Position numbers and translations under genes: made by a program. Shown here piece by piece: positions 29,389-37,860 of a stretch of 64,000 nucleotides of DNA. A model generated the notes under the pieces. That model was not told where the DNA came from. It saw only the letters and a list, made by a program, of their open reading frames with translations, and searched no databases. Each line of letters opens with the position of its first letter. Position 1 is the first letter of the stretch. The stretch comes from Phocaeicola vulgatus ATCC 8482 (GTDB lineage Bacteria > Bacteroidota > Bacteroidia > Bacteroidales > Bacteroidaceae), in assembly GCF_000012825.1 (NCBI RefSeq), contig NC_009614.1, forward strand, positions 2,728,001 to 2,792,000, read 5' to 3'.

Positions 29389-30288
29389 ATGAAGACAAGA
29401 TTTATTCTATCAATAGTCATGCTTTTAACCGTATTGTCGGTAAAGGCTCAGGAACCGGTGGAAACAAGGATTTTCCCCACCAACCGGATTATCTCACCGC
29501 ATAAGATTGAGGTGACTTTTCAGAAAACCGTACATATCCTTTTCCCTTCCGAAGTGAAATATGTGGATTTGGGTTCGTTCGACATCATAGCGGACAAGGC
29601 CACGGGAGCGGAAAATGTGGTACGCATCAAGGCGGCGGTGAAAGGTTTTGAAGGGGAAACGAACTTCTCCGTCATCACTGCCGACGGTTGTTTCTATTCT
29701 TTTAATGTGGTTTATAAGGACGAACCGGCCTGGCTTTCCATCGAGATGGAAGACTGGCTCCGGGACAATCCCGAAGGCGGGATTGCGGGCGACCGCATGT
29801 TCGTGAAGCTGAAAGAACTCGGCGGGGAGACACCGCTGGTGGTGAACCGTATTATGTACACGCTGTATAAAAAGAACAAAAGGGATATCAGGCATATCGG
29901 TTGCAAGAAGTACGGCATACAGACACTGCTCAAAGGGCTTTATATCAACAATGACCTGCTGTACCTGCATACTTCCCTGCGCAACAGTTCGGATATATCG
30001 TTCGACATCGACTACATCCGTTTCAAAATTATCGACAAGAAGGTGGCCAAGCGCACGGCCATGCAGGAGAACTTCATAGAACCGGTAAGGACATACAACC
30101 GTCTGACAACGGTGGACGGAAAAGCCACGGTACGTAACATATTCGTGCTGCCCAAGCTCACCCTGCCGGATGACAAACTGCTCGTGGTGGAGGTTTACGA
30201 AAAGGGCGGTGCCCGTCACCAGTCGTTCCGCATAGAGAACACAGACCTTGTGGCGGCAAAACCAATCAGTGAACTGCATCTGAAATAA
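29389..30288 (+). CDS. traN: TraN (DUF4138), conjugation channel protein
   Basis: Protein of 299 residues with a signal peptide (MKTRFILSIVMLLTVLSVKA) and a beta-rich body (FPTNRIISPHKIEVTFQKTVHILFPSEVKYVDLG). Corresponds to VirB9-like TraN of Bacteroides elements and probably interacts with TraM in the outer membrane complex. No internal TGA; stop TAA. Confidence 0.87.
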   Translation: MKTRFILSIVMLLTVLSVKAQEPVETRIFPTNRIISPHKIEVTFQKTVHILFPSEVKYVDLGSFDIIADKATGAENVVRIKAAVKGFEGETNFSVITADGCFYSFNVVYKDEPAWLSIEMEDWLRDNPEGGIAGDRMFVKLKELGGETPLVVNRIMYTLYKKNKRDIRHIGCKKYGIQTLLKGLYINNDLLYLHTSLRNSSDISFDIDYIRFKIIDKKVAKRTAMQENFIEPVRTYNRLTTVDGKATVRNIFVLPKLTLPDDKLLVVEVYEKGGARHQSFRIENTDLVAAKPISELHLK

Positions 30289-30306
30289 TAACCTATATAT
30301 AATATA

Positions 30307-30897
30307 ATGTATATGCAAAGAATACTATTCATACTGACAGTTGCCATGTTGTCGCTCTTTGCGGGCGAAGCATACGCGCAGCGTGACCTGCCGGGACAGA
30401 CGGGTGTACAATTTACAACAGGGGGAGTCAATCATTTCCTTTCATGGAAGAGTGGCGGCGAACGCCACTACTTCACCTCGCTGGCCTTTACACATACCAA
30501 CCGTAACCGTACCTGCTGGCTGTATGGTCTGGATTATCAGATAAAGGAGTACACCTACGAAAATAAGGCAATACCCAAAGCGCAGTTCACGGGGGAACTC
30601 GGCTATTTTATTCCCGTATTGTCGGACAAGGGCCGGAACGTCTGTTTCCGTATCGGACTTTCCGTTTTGGGCGGCTTCGAGACAGTCAACTGGGGAACCT
30701 CCCTGCTTCCTGACGGAGCGGCGGTGACAAACGGTGACTGCTTTATTTATGGCGGCGGTCTGACGGCGGCTTTCGATGTCTGGCTGACAGACCGGATTAT
30801 CCTGCTGATGCAGGTAAAGGAAAGGGCGTTCTTCGGAACGGATGCGGGTAACTTCCATACCCAGATAGGATTGGGCGTTCGCCTTATTATTAACTAA
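30307..30897 (+). CDS. traO: TraO
   Basis: Protein of 196 residues with signal peptide (FILTVAMLLSLFA-like stretch ending EAYA) and beta-strand-rich sequence ending in an aromatic-rich strand, consistent with an outer membrane barrel of the TraO family. Sits between traN and the DUF3872 gene as in CTnDOT-type operons. The traP primase gene usually found next is absent here. No TGA in frame; stop TAA. Confidence 0.83.
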   Translation: MYMQRILFILTVAMLSLFAGEAYAQRDLPGQTGVQFTTGGVNHFLSWKSGGERHYFTSLAFTHTNRNRTCWLYGLDYQIKEYTYENKAIPKAQFTGELGYFIPVLSDKGRNVCFRIGLSVLGGFETVNWGTSLLPDGAAVTNGDCFIYGGGLTAAFDVWLTDRIILLMQVKERAFFGTDAGNFHTQIGLGVRLIIN

Positions 30898-30922
30898 TAA
30901 AAAGAGAAAGGAGAAACAAAAA

Positions 30923-31384
30923 ATGAAAAACGTATTATATAAATGTATAGGTGCACTGCTTGCGGCGCTGGCCTTCAATTCTTGTAACGACGGGATAGAC
31001 ATCCGGCAGGATTATGATTTCAGCCTCTCGTCATGGTATCTGCAAAAGCAGATTGCAACGGGTGAAACGGTGGAGATACGCTTTTATCTTGACCGTGAAG
31101 GAGACTATGAAAAGGCGGAGTATGAAATAGGTTACATCCAGATGGAAGGCAAGGGAGAGGTGTCCGACAGTGAAGGCATAAAACTTGTGAACCGGGAAGT
31201 GAGGCCGCTGGCAGAGGTGCCGGGACTGGATACGGAAAATCCGGTGAAGCAGGTATTCACCCTCTTTTACCGTTCGACAAGTGCCAAACGCTCGGAACTG
31301 AAATTCTTTGTCCGGGATAATTTTGGCAGGGAAAGAGAAATGACGGTGACGTTCGATTTAGAAAGCACTACGGCAAAGGAATAA
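30923..31384 (+). CDS. traQ: DUF3872 lipoprotein (TraQ)
   Basis: Protein of 153 residues with a lipoprotein signal (ALLAALAFNSCNDG, Cys as lipid attachment site) followed by DIRQDYDFSLSSWYLQKQIATGETVEIRF, characteristic of DUF3872 (TraQ) proteins. Last gene of the transfer operon, preceding a hairpin terminator. Trp uses TGG; stop TAA. Confidence 0.83.
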   Translation: MKNVLYKCIGALLAALAFNSCNDGIDIRQDYDFSLSSWYLQKQIATGETVEIRFYLDREGDYEKAEYEIGYIQMEGKGEVSDSEGIKLVNREVRPLAEVPGLDTENPVKQVFTLFYRSTSAKRSELKFFVRDNFGREREMTVTFDLESTTAKE

Positions 31385-31405
31385 CTGCTACCATTATCTA
31401 TCAAG

Positions 31406-31438
31406 AAAGACGGTGGGGAAACCTATCGTCTTTGTTTT
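31406..31438 (+). terminator. Terminator of the transfer operon
   Basis: AAAGACG (31406-31412) pairs with CGTCTTT (31427-31433), followed by GTTTT. It is modest in stem length but lies 21 bases after the DUF3872 stop. Confidence 0.55.
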
Positions 31439-31540
31439 ATGAAATTTGCTTAATGAAAACAAATGAATAAGTAATTGTTTCGGATTGCACAAAATTTGTT
31501 TTTATATTTAGCCGGAAGTTAATAGTTCAATCATATACGC

Positions 31541-32452
31541 ATGAAAACAACACTCAGAATATTCCGTATCATCAGCAAGCTGTTGCTGCTGGCTTATGTC
31601 ACGATAGTGAATTTTGTCTTTATTACGGTGTTTTACGCATTGCTACTTTCAATCTTGCGCCATATATGGCCGGCATATATACCGGGGCTGTTTGATGAGG
31701 GGGTGATTCCGTATTTAGTCAATACGTTACCGTATTATCTTTTGCTGTTATTCATCCTTTATTCCATTTCTCCGCTAAATGTGTGGGTGCTACGCAGAAA
31801 AGAAGGATACCGTCCTTTGAACAGTTCCGATCGCATGAGGCTGGAACGGTTGCTTTCAGAAATGGGTATGAACCGGAGGCTGAAACTTTATCGTAACAAT
31901 GACGCACGGGTAAATGCCGCCGCATTCGGTTTCAATACGATAGGACTGACGGGCGGAGTACTCGCCGCAGCTTCGGATGAGGAGCTGAAGGGCATCATCA
32001 GTCATGAAGTGGGGCATATCTCCCATTACGACTTCGTCTATCAGGTGCTTTTATTCTCGATGGAGTCGTTCGGTTACCGCTGCCTTTATGGTATATTTCT
32101 TATTCCGGCTCTGATATTCGGGATAATTGGCAGCATGGTGTTCGCATTGGTTCCGGCTTTGGGCCTTGTAGGTGAACTCATAGCGAAGTTATGGTGGGCC
32201 GTTTACAAACTGCTTCACCGGATTATATACGGCATCAGCCGGATAACTGACGTGAATATCAATAAATATGCCGAGTACCGTTGTGATGCCTATGCAGTGA
32301 AATATGGTTGCGGCGAAGGATTGCTTTCTTTCCTCCGCCGGTTGAAAAGGACGGAAAACGTTTACGGTGAGCATCCGACTTTCACCGAATATATCATGAG
32401 TACGCATCCGTCCACCGAAAAACGGATTGCACGGCTGGAGAAACTGCTGTAA
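31541..32452 (+). CDS. M48-family membrane metalloprotease
   Basis: Protein of 303 residues with two N-terminal membrane segments, the zinc motif HEVGH in IISHEVGHISHYDF, further membrane segments (IFLIPALIFGIIGSMVFALV) and the third-ligand region EYRCDAYAV. This is the HtpX/M48 layout with the active site at the cytoplasmic face. Separated from the tra operon by a terminator and its own upstream AT-rich leader. Possible role in protein turnover during transfer; no direct evidence. No TGA in frame; stop TAA. Confidence 0.8.
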   Translation: MKTTLRIFRIISKLLLLAYVTIVNFVFITVFYALLLSILRHIWPAYIPGLFDEGVIPYLVNTLPYYLLLLFILYSISPLNVWVLRRKEGYRPLNSSDRMRLERLLSEMGMNRRLKLYRNNDARVNAAAFGFNTIGLTGGVLAAASDEELKGIISHEVGHISHYDFVYQVLLFSMESFGYRCLYGIFLIPALIFGIIGSMVFALVPALGLVGELIAKLWWAVYKLLHRIIYGISRITDVNINKYAEYRCDAYAVKYGCGEGLLSFLRRLKRTENVYGEHPTFTEYIMSTHPSTEKRIARLEKLL

Positions 32453-32473
32453 CCTGCGGTAAAGAATGTGTGC

Positions 32474-32935
32474 CTATATCATTTTACGGATATTGGTATA
32501 GGGAGTACCGGATGCGCATATCTGCTGCATTTCTGTGGAAAAGTCATCGTAATAACAGATGATATGACCACCGACAAGCGCATTGCCAAAAAACTCTTTT
32601 TCCGGAAGTATTTTTTTATTGTCCGCCTGCTTTATCAGGTCGTCATACAAGGCACAATACACCTTGTCGGTATCTGCCGGAAAAGCGGTTTCCGGTATGG
32701 CTACTGAAAGGATTATCTCCGGGCATTTGCCCGCTTCACGCAGCATGACTATCGTATCCGCACCTAATAATCCGATATAGGAATGCGGATTGCAGGTGAA
32801 TGTGCGATAACCTTCATTATAAAGTGGAAGGATTATCCGGTAGAGTTCCATACGGATTTTATCTTCCCTGAATTGGTCGTATTTGGTTGTCTTTTCAATG
32901 GTACTGCCGGTAATGGCAACGTTCTTGTTGTACAT
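32474..32935 (-). CDS. SLOG-family protein (DUF1273/YpsA-like)
   Basis: Protein of 153 residues with the Rossmann-like pattern of SLOG nucleotide-binding proteins: VAITGSTIEKTTKYD at the start, GYRTFTCNPHSYIGLLGADT in the middle and ALVGGHIICYYDD near the end. Related proteins are common cargo on Bacteroides conjugative elements; function unknown. Convergent with the M48 gene, 21 bases apart. Stop TAG. Confidence 0.6.
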   Translation of the reverse strand: MYNKNVAITGSTIEKTTKYDQFREDKIRMELYRIILPLYNEGYRTFTCNPHSYIGLLGADTIVMLREAGKCPEIILSVAIPETAFPADTDKVYCALYDDLIKQADNKKILPEKEFFGNALVGGHIICYYDDFSTEMQQICASGTPYTNIRKMI

Positions 32936-33011
32936 CTTCCTGTGATTTTTGAGTAATACCTTGTCCGTAACTTCCTGTTATGTACCAAAAATACACGGAA
33001 CTTAACAGGTT

Positions 33012-33131
33012 CTACTCTCCGGTACGACCAAGCACCCATGCAGGAAACGAGTTAAGACCGTGCCATTGGTGTATGACAAGGACTCTGCCCGTTTATTCTC
33101 CTGCATTGAATTTGGTCGTTTCGAGAGTAAG
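33012..33131. repeat. Imperfect 33-bp inverted repeat pair
   Basis: A stretch at 33012-33045 (containing ACTCTCCGGTACGACCAA and ATGCAGGA) reappears in inverted form at 33099-33131 (TCCTGCAT and TTGGTCGTTTCGAGAGT). About 53 bases separate the arms. No ORF lies between or around them in 32936-33294. Could be a recombination or transfer site, or the footprint of a small mobile unit. Confidence 0.5.
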
Positions 33132-33220
33132 AACAAACAGCTAAAAGCTATTCTAATATGTTATCATTCAAAATCTTTAATCTTATAACTTTCTTTTTTG
33201 GTTCAACCCTGCAAAAATAG

Positions 33221-33261
33221 AAAAAAGCCGGGCAACTGCATAGGGATTGCCCGACTTTTTT
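33221..33261. terminator. Bidirectional terminator
   Basis: AAAAAAGCCGGGCAA (33221-33235) and TTGCCCGACTTTTTT (33247-33261) form a stem with one mismatch, with A and T tracts on both sides. It ends the minus-strand small gene and shields it from rightward transcription. Confidence 0.72.
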
Positions 33262-33294
33262 AAGAGGATGTATTCAAGTGTGGGGTGTGGCAGG

Positions 33295-33534
33295 TCAGTC
33301 CACGGGTTCGCCGCCATAGCGAAGGCGGCAGATGTCCTTGTGGATTTCACACATGATATGCATCTGCATCTGCTTGCTGATATGGCGGCTTTGGGAACGC
33401 ATGAACAGACGGTTCTCTACCAGACTGCAAAACTTTGTACCTTCCCTGCTCACGATGCAGAGGATTTGATGTTCAAGGAAAAACTCCCTGTCGGTGGAAT
33501 ACTCCACGTTAGGGGACATTTTTATATATTTCAT
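33295..33534 (-). CDS. Hypothetical protein, 79 residues
   Basis: Small, Met- and His-rich soluble protein (SRHISKQMQMHIMCEIHKD). No recognised domain. It lies downstream of parB on the same strand, just ahead of a bidirectional terminator, and ends in TGA, so this module uses TGA as a stop. Confidence 0.5.
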   Translation of the reverse strand: MKYIKMSPNVEYSTDREFFLEHQILCIVSREGTKFCSLVENRLFMRSQSRHISKQMQMHIMCEIHKDICRLRYGGEPVD

Positions 33535-33616
33535 ATGCTGATATTTTTAAAGGTTTTACGGTGGCGGTGTGGGTGGGGTCGTCCGGCCCTGCCCTCTGTT
33601 CTCTTGGAGGGTGGTG

Positions 33617-33649
33617 AAAAAGATGTGCCGGATGTTGTCTCCGGCACAT
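33617..33649 (-). terminator. Terminator downstream of parB
   Basis: ATGTGCCGGA and TCCGGCACAT form a perfect 10-bp stem with a 7-base loop; on the minus strand it is followed by CTTTTT. It lies 16 bases beyond the parB stop. Confidence 0.72.
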
Positions 33650-33664
33650 GCTTTCTGTTCGGCT

Positions 33665-35599
33665 TCAGGCGGCTTTTCCGCTTTCGGGCTTCTCCGTTTT
33701 CGGGGCGGTGACTTTCTTCTCCGTCTTTTCTGCCGTCTGCTGTTTTTCCGCTTCTTTGGCTGCTTTCTTTTCCGCTTTCTTCATTTCCTTTATCCTTTCT
33801 TCCAAACGTTCATGCCGTTTCTGATATTCTTCCTCGTGGGTGGCTTTGGCAAGTCCGTACTGGTCGGGAAAGTGCATGTTTGCGAAGTCTCTTAACAGTT
33901 TGGATGCGTTGTTGTCTCCGTGGCCGTTCTCACAAAGGAAGTGGCTGATGAAGTCCCGTTTGATTACCGTCTTTTGTGCGTCCGTCAGTTTGGCAACGAT
34001 TTTCATCCGCTGTTTCTCGTCCAATGCGAAAGGCTGGTCCTTGATGCCAAAAAGCGAAAAATGCTTCCTTTGCAGTTGGGTAAGCATGGCGAAATAAATC
34101 ATGCCGTCCTCGTACTGCGTGAACGGACTTTCGGGATAGTCGTTCTCCCGGACAATCTTTTTCGTGTCGGCAACGGTTTTTTCGATAGAAAGCTGTTTGA
34201 AACGCTTGTCCCTCTCCTGCAATGTCCCGATAGTGACGGGGGCGGTTTCCTTCCTGTTTATCTCCACGTAGCAGAGTTCGGGTTCCGTCTGCCCTACCTT
34301 CACATAGGTCTTTATCCTGCCTTCCTCCTTCATGCGGTCAAGTTCCTCCACCTTTCGGGCATATTCCTCGTTTCTGCGCTCAAATGTCTGCACCGCCTGT
34401 TCGTACTCTTTCGCTTGGGGGAACTGCTCTTTCTTCGGTGCTTCGGGGGCTTTTGGAAATTCCCTTGCCGATACGTTGTAGTCAAGTTCCTTGATTTCAT
34501 GCCCTTTCTTGTCCAATTTCTGTAGTGCCATATCGTTACGGCTTCCGTAGTAGGGGCGTGCGACAACCAGCTTCGGATCGGATTTCAAAAGTTTCTCCGT
34601 CTCTTTTGCCACATGGGCGGCATTCTTGGTTTCCAGACATTTGCGGTTTGTGCAGTGTCCGCATCCGTTATGCTCGGCAAAGAGATTGTAATTGGCTGCG
34701 TTGTGTACGCATGCCTTGCATTCCGTCTTGTCGAATTTGTATTGCTCAAGGTCGGTTGTGTAGTATTTCTCAAAATATTTCTTGAACAGATTGAGCGTGT
34801 AACCGCTCCAATCGTCCTTGTTGTCTGACTTGAGGTGGTTCTCATACACGTCCTTTTGGATATTTGCTTCATAGGTGCTTATCTCTTCGGCTACGCTGAT
34901 AGTAATTGTTTCATTGTCTAACAGTTCACCGATAGGCGCATAGAGTTCGTTCAGTTTCAATCGGGTATAGATATACTTCTCGCTTCGTCCGAAACGGCTG
35001 ACAAGTGAATACATATCATACCTGCCCTTTTCAAGCAGGCGTTTGAAGGCTTTCGCTTCTTCGGTGGGGCGTACCTGCTCACGCTGCAAATTTTCACTCA
35101 GTGACATATCTTCCGCTTCATCATCTGTTATATTATTATAGATAGTTGCCTTTATCGTCTTTGCTCCTGCAAGCAGTGAGGCACGATAACGGCGTTCTCC
35201 GTAAATGATTTCGTAACCTCCTGCCGTGTGGGGGCGTACTGCGATAGCCTGCAAAATGCCAACTTCCCGAATACTTTCCGCAAGTTCCTGCAAAGATGCG
35301 TTATTGAACGTCTTGCGGTGGTTGTCTGCGCTCGGATGCACGGTGGTAATATCAAGGTCTGTTTCGGCTGTGGCCGTTGCAAGCGGTGTCTTGAACGTGA
35401 CCTGCTGCGGTGCTTCTTCCGTAACGGTGGGAACGGTTGCCGTTTCGGGTGCTTCCGCCACTTCGGTAGCCGTGGGCACGTCCTGCGGTGTGAGTAACAT
35501 TATCGGCTTCGGGATAACTGCCAAAGCAGTTACTTTTACTGCATTTTCTTTCTCTGATTTCTGTACGCTGTTCTTCTGTACTTTTTTGTTCGTCTTCAT
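33665..35599 (-). CDS. parB: ParB/RepB/Spo0J-family protein
   Basis: Protein of 644 residues. The ParB-like nuclease domain is clear: DNHRKTFNNASLQELAESIR, GILQAIAVRP, YEIIYGERRYRASLLAGA, and SLSENLQREQVRP. A helix-turn-helix region follows (SLVSRFGRSEKYIYTRLKL), then a cysteine-rich segment (CKACVHNAANYNLFAEHNGCGHC) that may bind zinc. The tail is long, charged and Lys/Glu-rich. Proteins of this kind maintain or regulate conjugative elements and could work with the ParA-like TraA. Stop codon is TGA and no TGA occurs inside, in contrast to the transfer module. Confidence 0.83.
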   Translation of the reverse strand: MKTNKKVQKNSVQKSEKENAVKVTALAVIPKPIMLLTPQDVPTATEVAEAPETATVPTVTEEAPQQVTFKTPLATATAETDLDITTVHPSADNHRKTFNNASLQELAESIREVGILQAIAVRPHTAGGYEIIYGERRYRASLLAGAKTIKATIYNNITDDEAEDMSLSENLQREQVRPTEEAKAFKRLLEKGRYDMYSLVSRFGRSEKYIYTRLKLNELYAPIGELLDNETITISVAEEISTYEANIQKDVYENHLKSDNKDDWSGYTLNLFKKYFEKYYTTDLEQYKFDKTECKACVHNAANYNLFAEHNGCGHCTNRKCLETKNAAHVAKETEKLLKSDPKLVVARPYYGSRNDMALQKLDKKGHEIKELDYNVSAREFPKAPEAPKKEQFPQAKEYEQAVQTFERRNEEYARKVEELDRMKEEGRIKTYVKVGQTEPELCYVEINRKETAPVTIGTLQERDKRFKQLSIEKTVADTKKIVRENDYPESPFTQYEDGMIYFAMLTQLQRKHFSLFGIKDQPFALDEKQRMKIVAKLTDAQKTVIKRDFISHFLCENGHGDNNASKLLRDFANMHFPDQYGLAKATHEEEYQKRHERLEERIKEMKKAEKKAAKEAEKQQTAEKTEKKVTAPKTEKPESGKAA

Positions 35600-35625
35600 A
35601 ATGGTAAGTTTTTAAATGTTGATAA

Positions 35626-36216
35626 TTAATTGAATAGTTTTCCGTCTGAAAGGTATTCCCAACCGTTGGCGTTGCTTTCTTCCGTGAAGTATTCCAAAGT
35701 CTGGGTGCTTTCCATATCATCCCGACAAGCACGGAAAAAGCTGTCGAGACATTTGTTCATAAGGTTATCAAACGTGACATTCCCGGTGGGGGATTTCAAG
35801 AACTTATAAATCGGATCAAGAATGCAGTCATCTATGTAGTAGCCCGTAAGAGGGCAACAAATATCTACAAATATCCTGCTTTTTCGTCCTTTCATCCCTT
35901 TCCAAAAATATTTGGGGGTGTATAGGTCGTTCCAATGGTTGTTCATCAAATAGGCCATCAATCGCCAACCGCTCAGGCTGTCTATACAATCTTTCTGCCT
36001 GCTACGGTAGTCATAGCTGTAATTGCATGCGTCATATCTCCAATTACGGCACACAATGCCGAAGCGTTCACAAAAGGTGTCAAGAGTTTGGCGGTTCTCG
36101 TGCGTCCAACCGTAAAAGTATCCATTGCATAACCACTGGTTATACGCCTTTTCTTTGGCTTCCTCGGATAACTCGGTTATCCGATAGAGGGTGTATGTTC
36201 TTGTTTCTGTTCTCAT
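35626..36216 (-). CDS. Hypothetical protein, 196 residues
   Basis: Aromatic- and cysteine-rich soluble protein beginning MRTETRTYTLYRITELSEEAKEKAYNQW. This start resembles phage-type and mobile-element proteins of unknown role that open with a short helical segment. Seven or so Trp residues are all TGG; stop TAA. Located 26 bases upstream of parB on the same strand. Confidence 0.55.
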   Translation of the reverse strand: MRTETRTYTLYRITELSEEAKEKAYNQWLCNGYFYGWTHENRQTLDTFCERFGIVCRNWRYDACNYSYDYRSRQKDCIDSLSGWRLMAYLMNNHWNDLYTPKYFWKGMKGRKSRIFVDICCPLTGYYIDDCILDPIYKFLKSPTGNVTFDNLMNKCLDSFFRACRDDMESTQTLEYFTEESNANGWEYLSDGKLFN

Positions 36217-36280
36217 GTCGTTACTTTTTTATGGGTTTATTGATAGGTGGGCGGATTGCTCCGCCCTGCCGTTCATGCTG

Positions 36281-37294
36281 TCATACATGGATGCACGTGG
36301 CGAGTGCTTCCCTTACTTTCAGCTCCTGCTTCTTGGAATATATCCACCCTGCACGCCTTTCGCCCTTATAAGTGAGGTTTGCACGGAACAGACCGTTCAA
36401 GTTTTTCAGAACGTCCTTTATCGGCTTGGTGTCACCGAATACGGCAATCGCCTTTTCGCTGTATTCCACGATTTCAAGACTGAGGGTTGAAGGGTCTGCG
36501 GTTGCTGTCGGCTGTTGTGCTTCGTTTTCCCTCTGCGGTGCTTTCATGCAAAGGTTGGCTTCATCCCCTGCGGTGTGCGCATACCGTTCTATGAACTTTT
36601 CAAGGTCGTAGATAGGCTCTTTCTCAATCGTCCAACCGCTGTACTTGTTCCTGCCCAAATACATGCCGTCCCCCATGCTGTAATTTTCACGGTGTTCGTA
36701 ATCTGCGTTATATTCTGCCAAATAGGCCGTTTCCTCAAAATTGGCGGCATGCTTGCGCATTTCTGAAAAGAGGTTGCGTGTATGTTTGGAAAAGCCTAAA
36801 ATGACGGTTCTTGCTATACTATAGTCGTAATAGTCCGTATAACTGTCGCATTCGTTCACTCTCAATGTGCCGATAATGACCGCCTTTGCATCCGTCGGGA
36901 TAAGGGGGCGCAAACGTTCCGCACCGATTTTGGCGATACGTTCGTATTCCTCTCTTGCTTCCTTCGCTTTCTTTTCTTCTTCGGCTTTCTTCTCTTTCGC
37001 TTTGGTCAGTAAAGCGGCTGTTTCCAACGGATCCAAAAACTTGGGGTTCGCATCATCGTAATAGATGCCTATTCCGAATTTCTCTGATAATGGCCGGATA
37101 AGGTCGGAAGTGTGAAACTCGTGTGTCCGCAAATTGACAAGATGATAGGTTATTCCCCACTTGTCACGGGTTACTTCATACACAACATAGCTGTCATAGC
37201 TGTAGCCTTCCAATACTACCACTTGATTGACTGAAACGGTCTGAACGCTTCTGTCGTAACTTTTGTTAGCTCCCAATAAATGTACTTTAGTCAT
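36281..37294 (-). CDS. Hypothetical element protein, 337 residues
   Basis: Starts MTKVHLLGANKSYDRSVQTV and contains a Lys/Glu-rich coiled-coil-like stretch (TKAKEKKAEEEKKAKEAREE). It ends with a domain often seen in Bacteroides element proteins (AIAVFGDTKPIKDVLKNLNG ... RAGWIYSKKQELKVREAL), whose function is unknown. Stop codon TGA. Part of the leftward parB module. Confidence 0.6.
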   Translation of the reverse strand: MTKVHLLGANKSYDRSVQTVSVNQVVVLEGYSYDSYVVYEVTRDKWGITYHLVNLRTHEFHTSDLIRPLSEKFGIGIYYDDANPKFLDPLETAALLTKAKEKKAEEEKKAKEAREEYERIAKIGAERLRPLIPTDAKAVIIGTLRVNECDSYTDYYDYSIARTVILGFSKHTRNLFSEMRKHAANFEETAYLAEYNADYEHRENYSMGDGMYLGRNKYSGWTIEKEPIYDLEKFIERYAHTAGDEANLCMKAPQRENEAQQPTATADPSTLSLEIVEYSEKAIAVFGDTKPIKDVLKNLNGLFRANLTYKGERRAGWIYSKKQELKVREALATCIHV

Positions 37295-37326
37295 AATGAT
37301 TTAATTTAAAAATGATTAATATTCTG

Positions 37327-37620
37327 TCAGAGTATCACGCAAAGAACAAGGATGAGAAGAGCGAGCACGCAAAGGGAAAGGAAAGCGGAAAGGATGCGCC
37401 ACACGGCACGGATGAGGAAAAACACCACCGCCAAAACTGCCAACATGGGCAACTCACCGCCCAAGCCAACCACTACACCACCGACAAAGGCACACACGAA
37501 ACGTACTGCCACATAGACCATGAAACCGACCGACAACCACTTCACCAAATTTTTAATGCCGGTTGGAGCGAAGCCGAAGCCTCGTTTCAAATCTTGTTGT
37601 ATTTCAGTTCTCTTTTTCAT
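37327..37620 (-). CDS. Small membrane protein, 97 residues
   Basis: Start placed at ATG 37620 (MKKRTEIQQDLKRGFGFAP); the longer open frame upstream runs through structured non-coding DNA. Two or three membrane segments (WLSVGFMVYVAVRFVCAFVG, LPMLAVLAVVFFLI, LCVLALLILVLCVIL). Unknown function. Stop TGA. First gene of the leftward module. Confidence 0.6.
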   Translation of the reverse strand: MKKRTEIQQDLKRGFGFAPTGIKNLVKWLSVGFMVYVAVRFVCAFVGGVVVGLGGELPMLAVLAVVFFLIRAVWRILSAFLSLCVLALLILVLCVIL

Positions 37621-37708
37621 AACATTGACTTTTTTTTTATGCCTTGTCGGTGGCCTCACCTTGCTCGTTTCAGGGGGCAGATACGGACGGGGAGAAAATA
37701 TGCAAGGC

Positions 37709-37765
37709 TTTTGGTGAAAAATTTTCAACCGCCCCACTGGACGGATTGAAAATTTTTCGCCAAAA
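37709..37765. repeat. Long inverted repeat upstream of the leftward module
   Basis: TTTTGGTGAAAAATTTTCAA (from 37709) pairs with TTGAAAATTTTTCGCCAAAA (to 37765) through a 10-base centre region. It is followed by further dyads, CCCGC/GCGGG at about 37766-37785 and GTAGCT...AGCTAC up to about 37850. Structure this dense resembles a replication, transfer or end-processing site. Confidence 0.5.
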
Positions 37766-37860
37766 CCCGCAGGGCGCGAAGCGGGCTTGCAGATTTTTAG
37801 GGGACCCGGACGTAGCTTTGCACCCTGAACCACGCAAGGTGGAGCTACTGACGGGATAAT

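Noticed and set aside
33665..33667. TGA at the end of parB as another Trp codon
   Set aside because: Readthrough gives an unrelated tail across a clear rho-independent terminator, so it is a normal stop.
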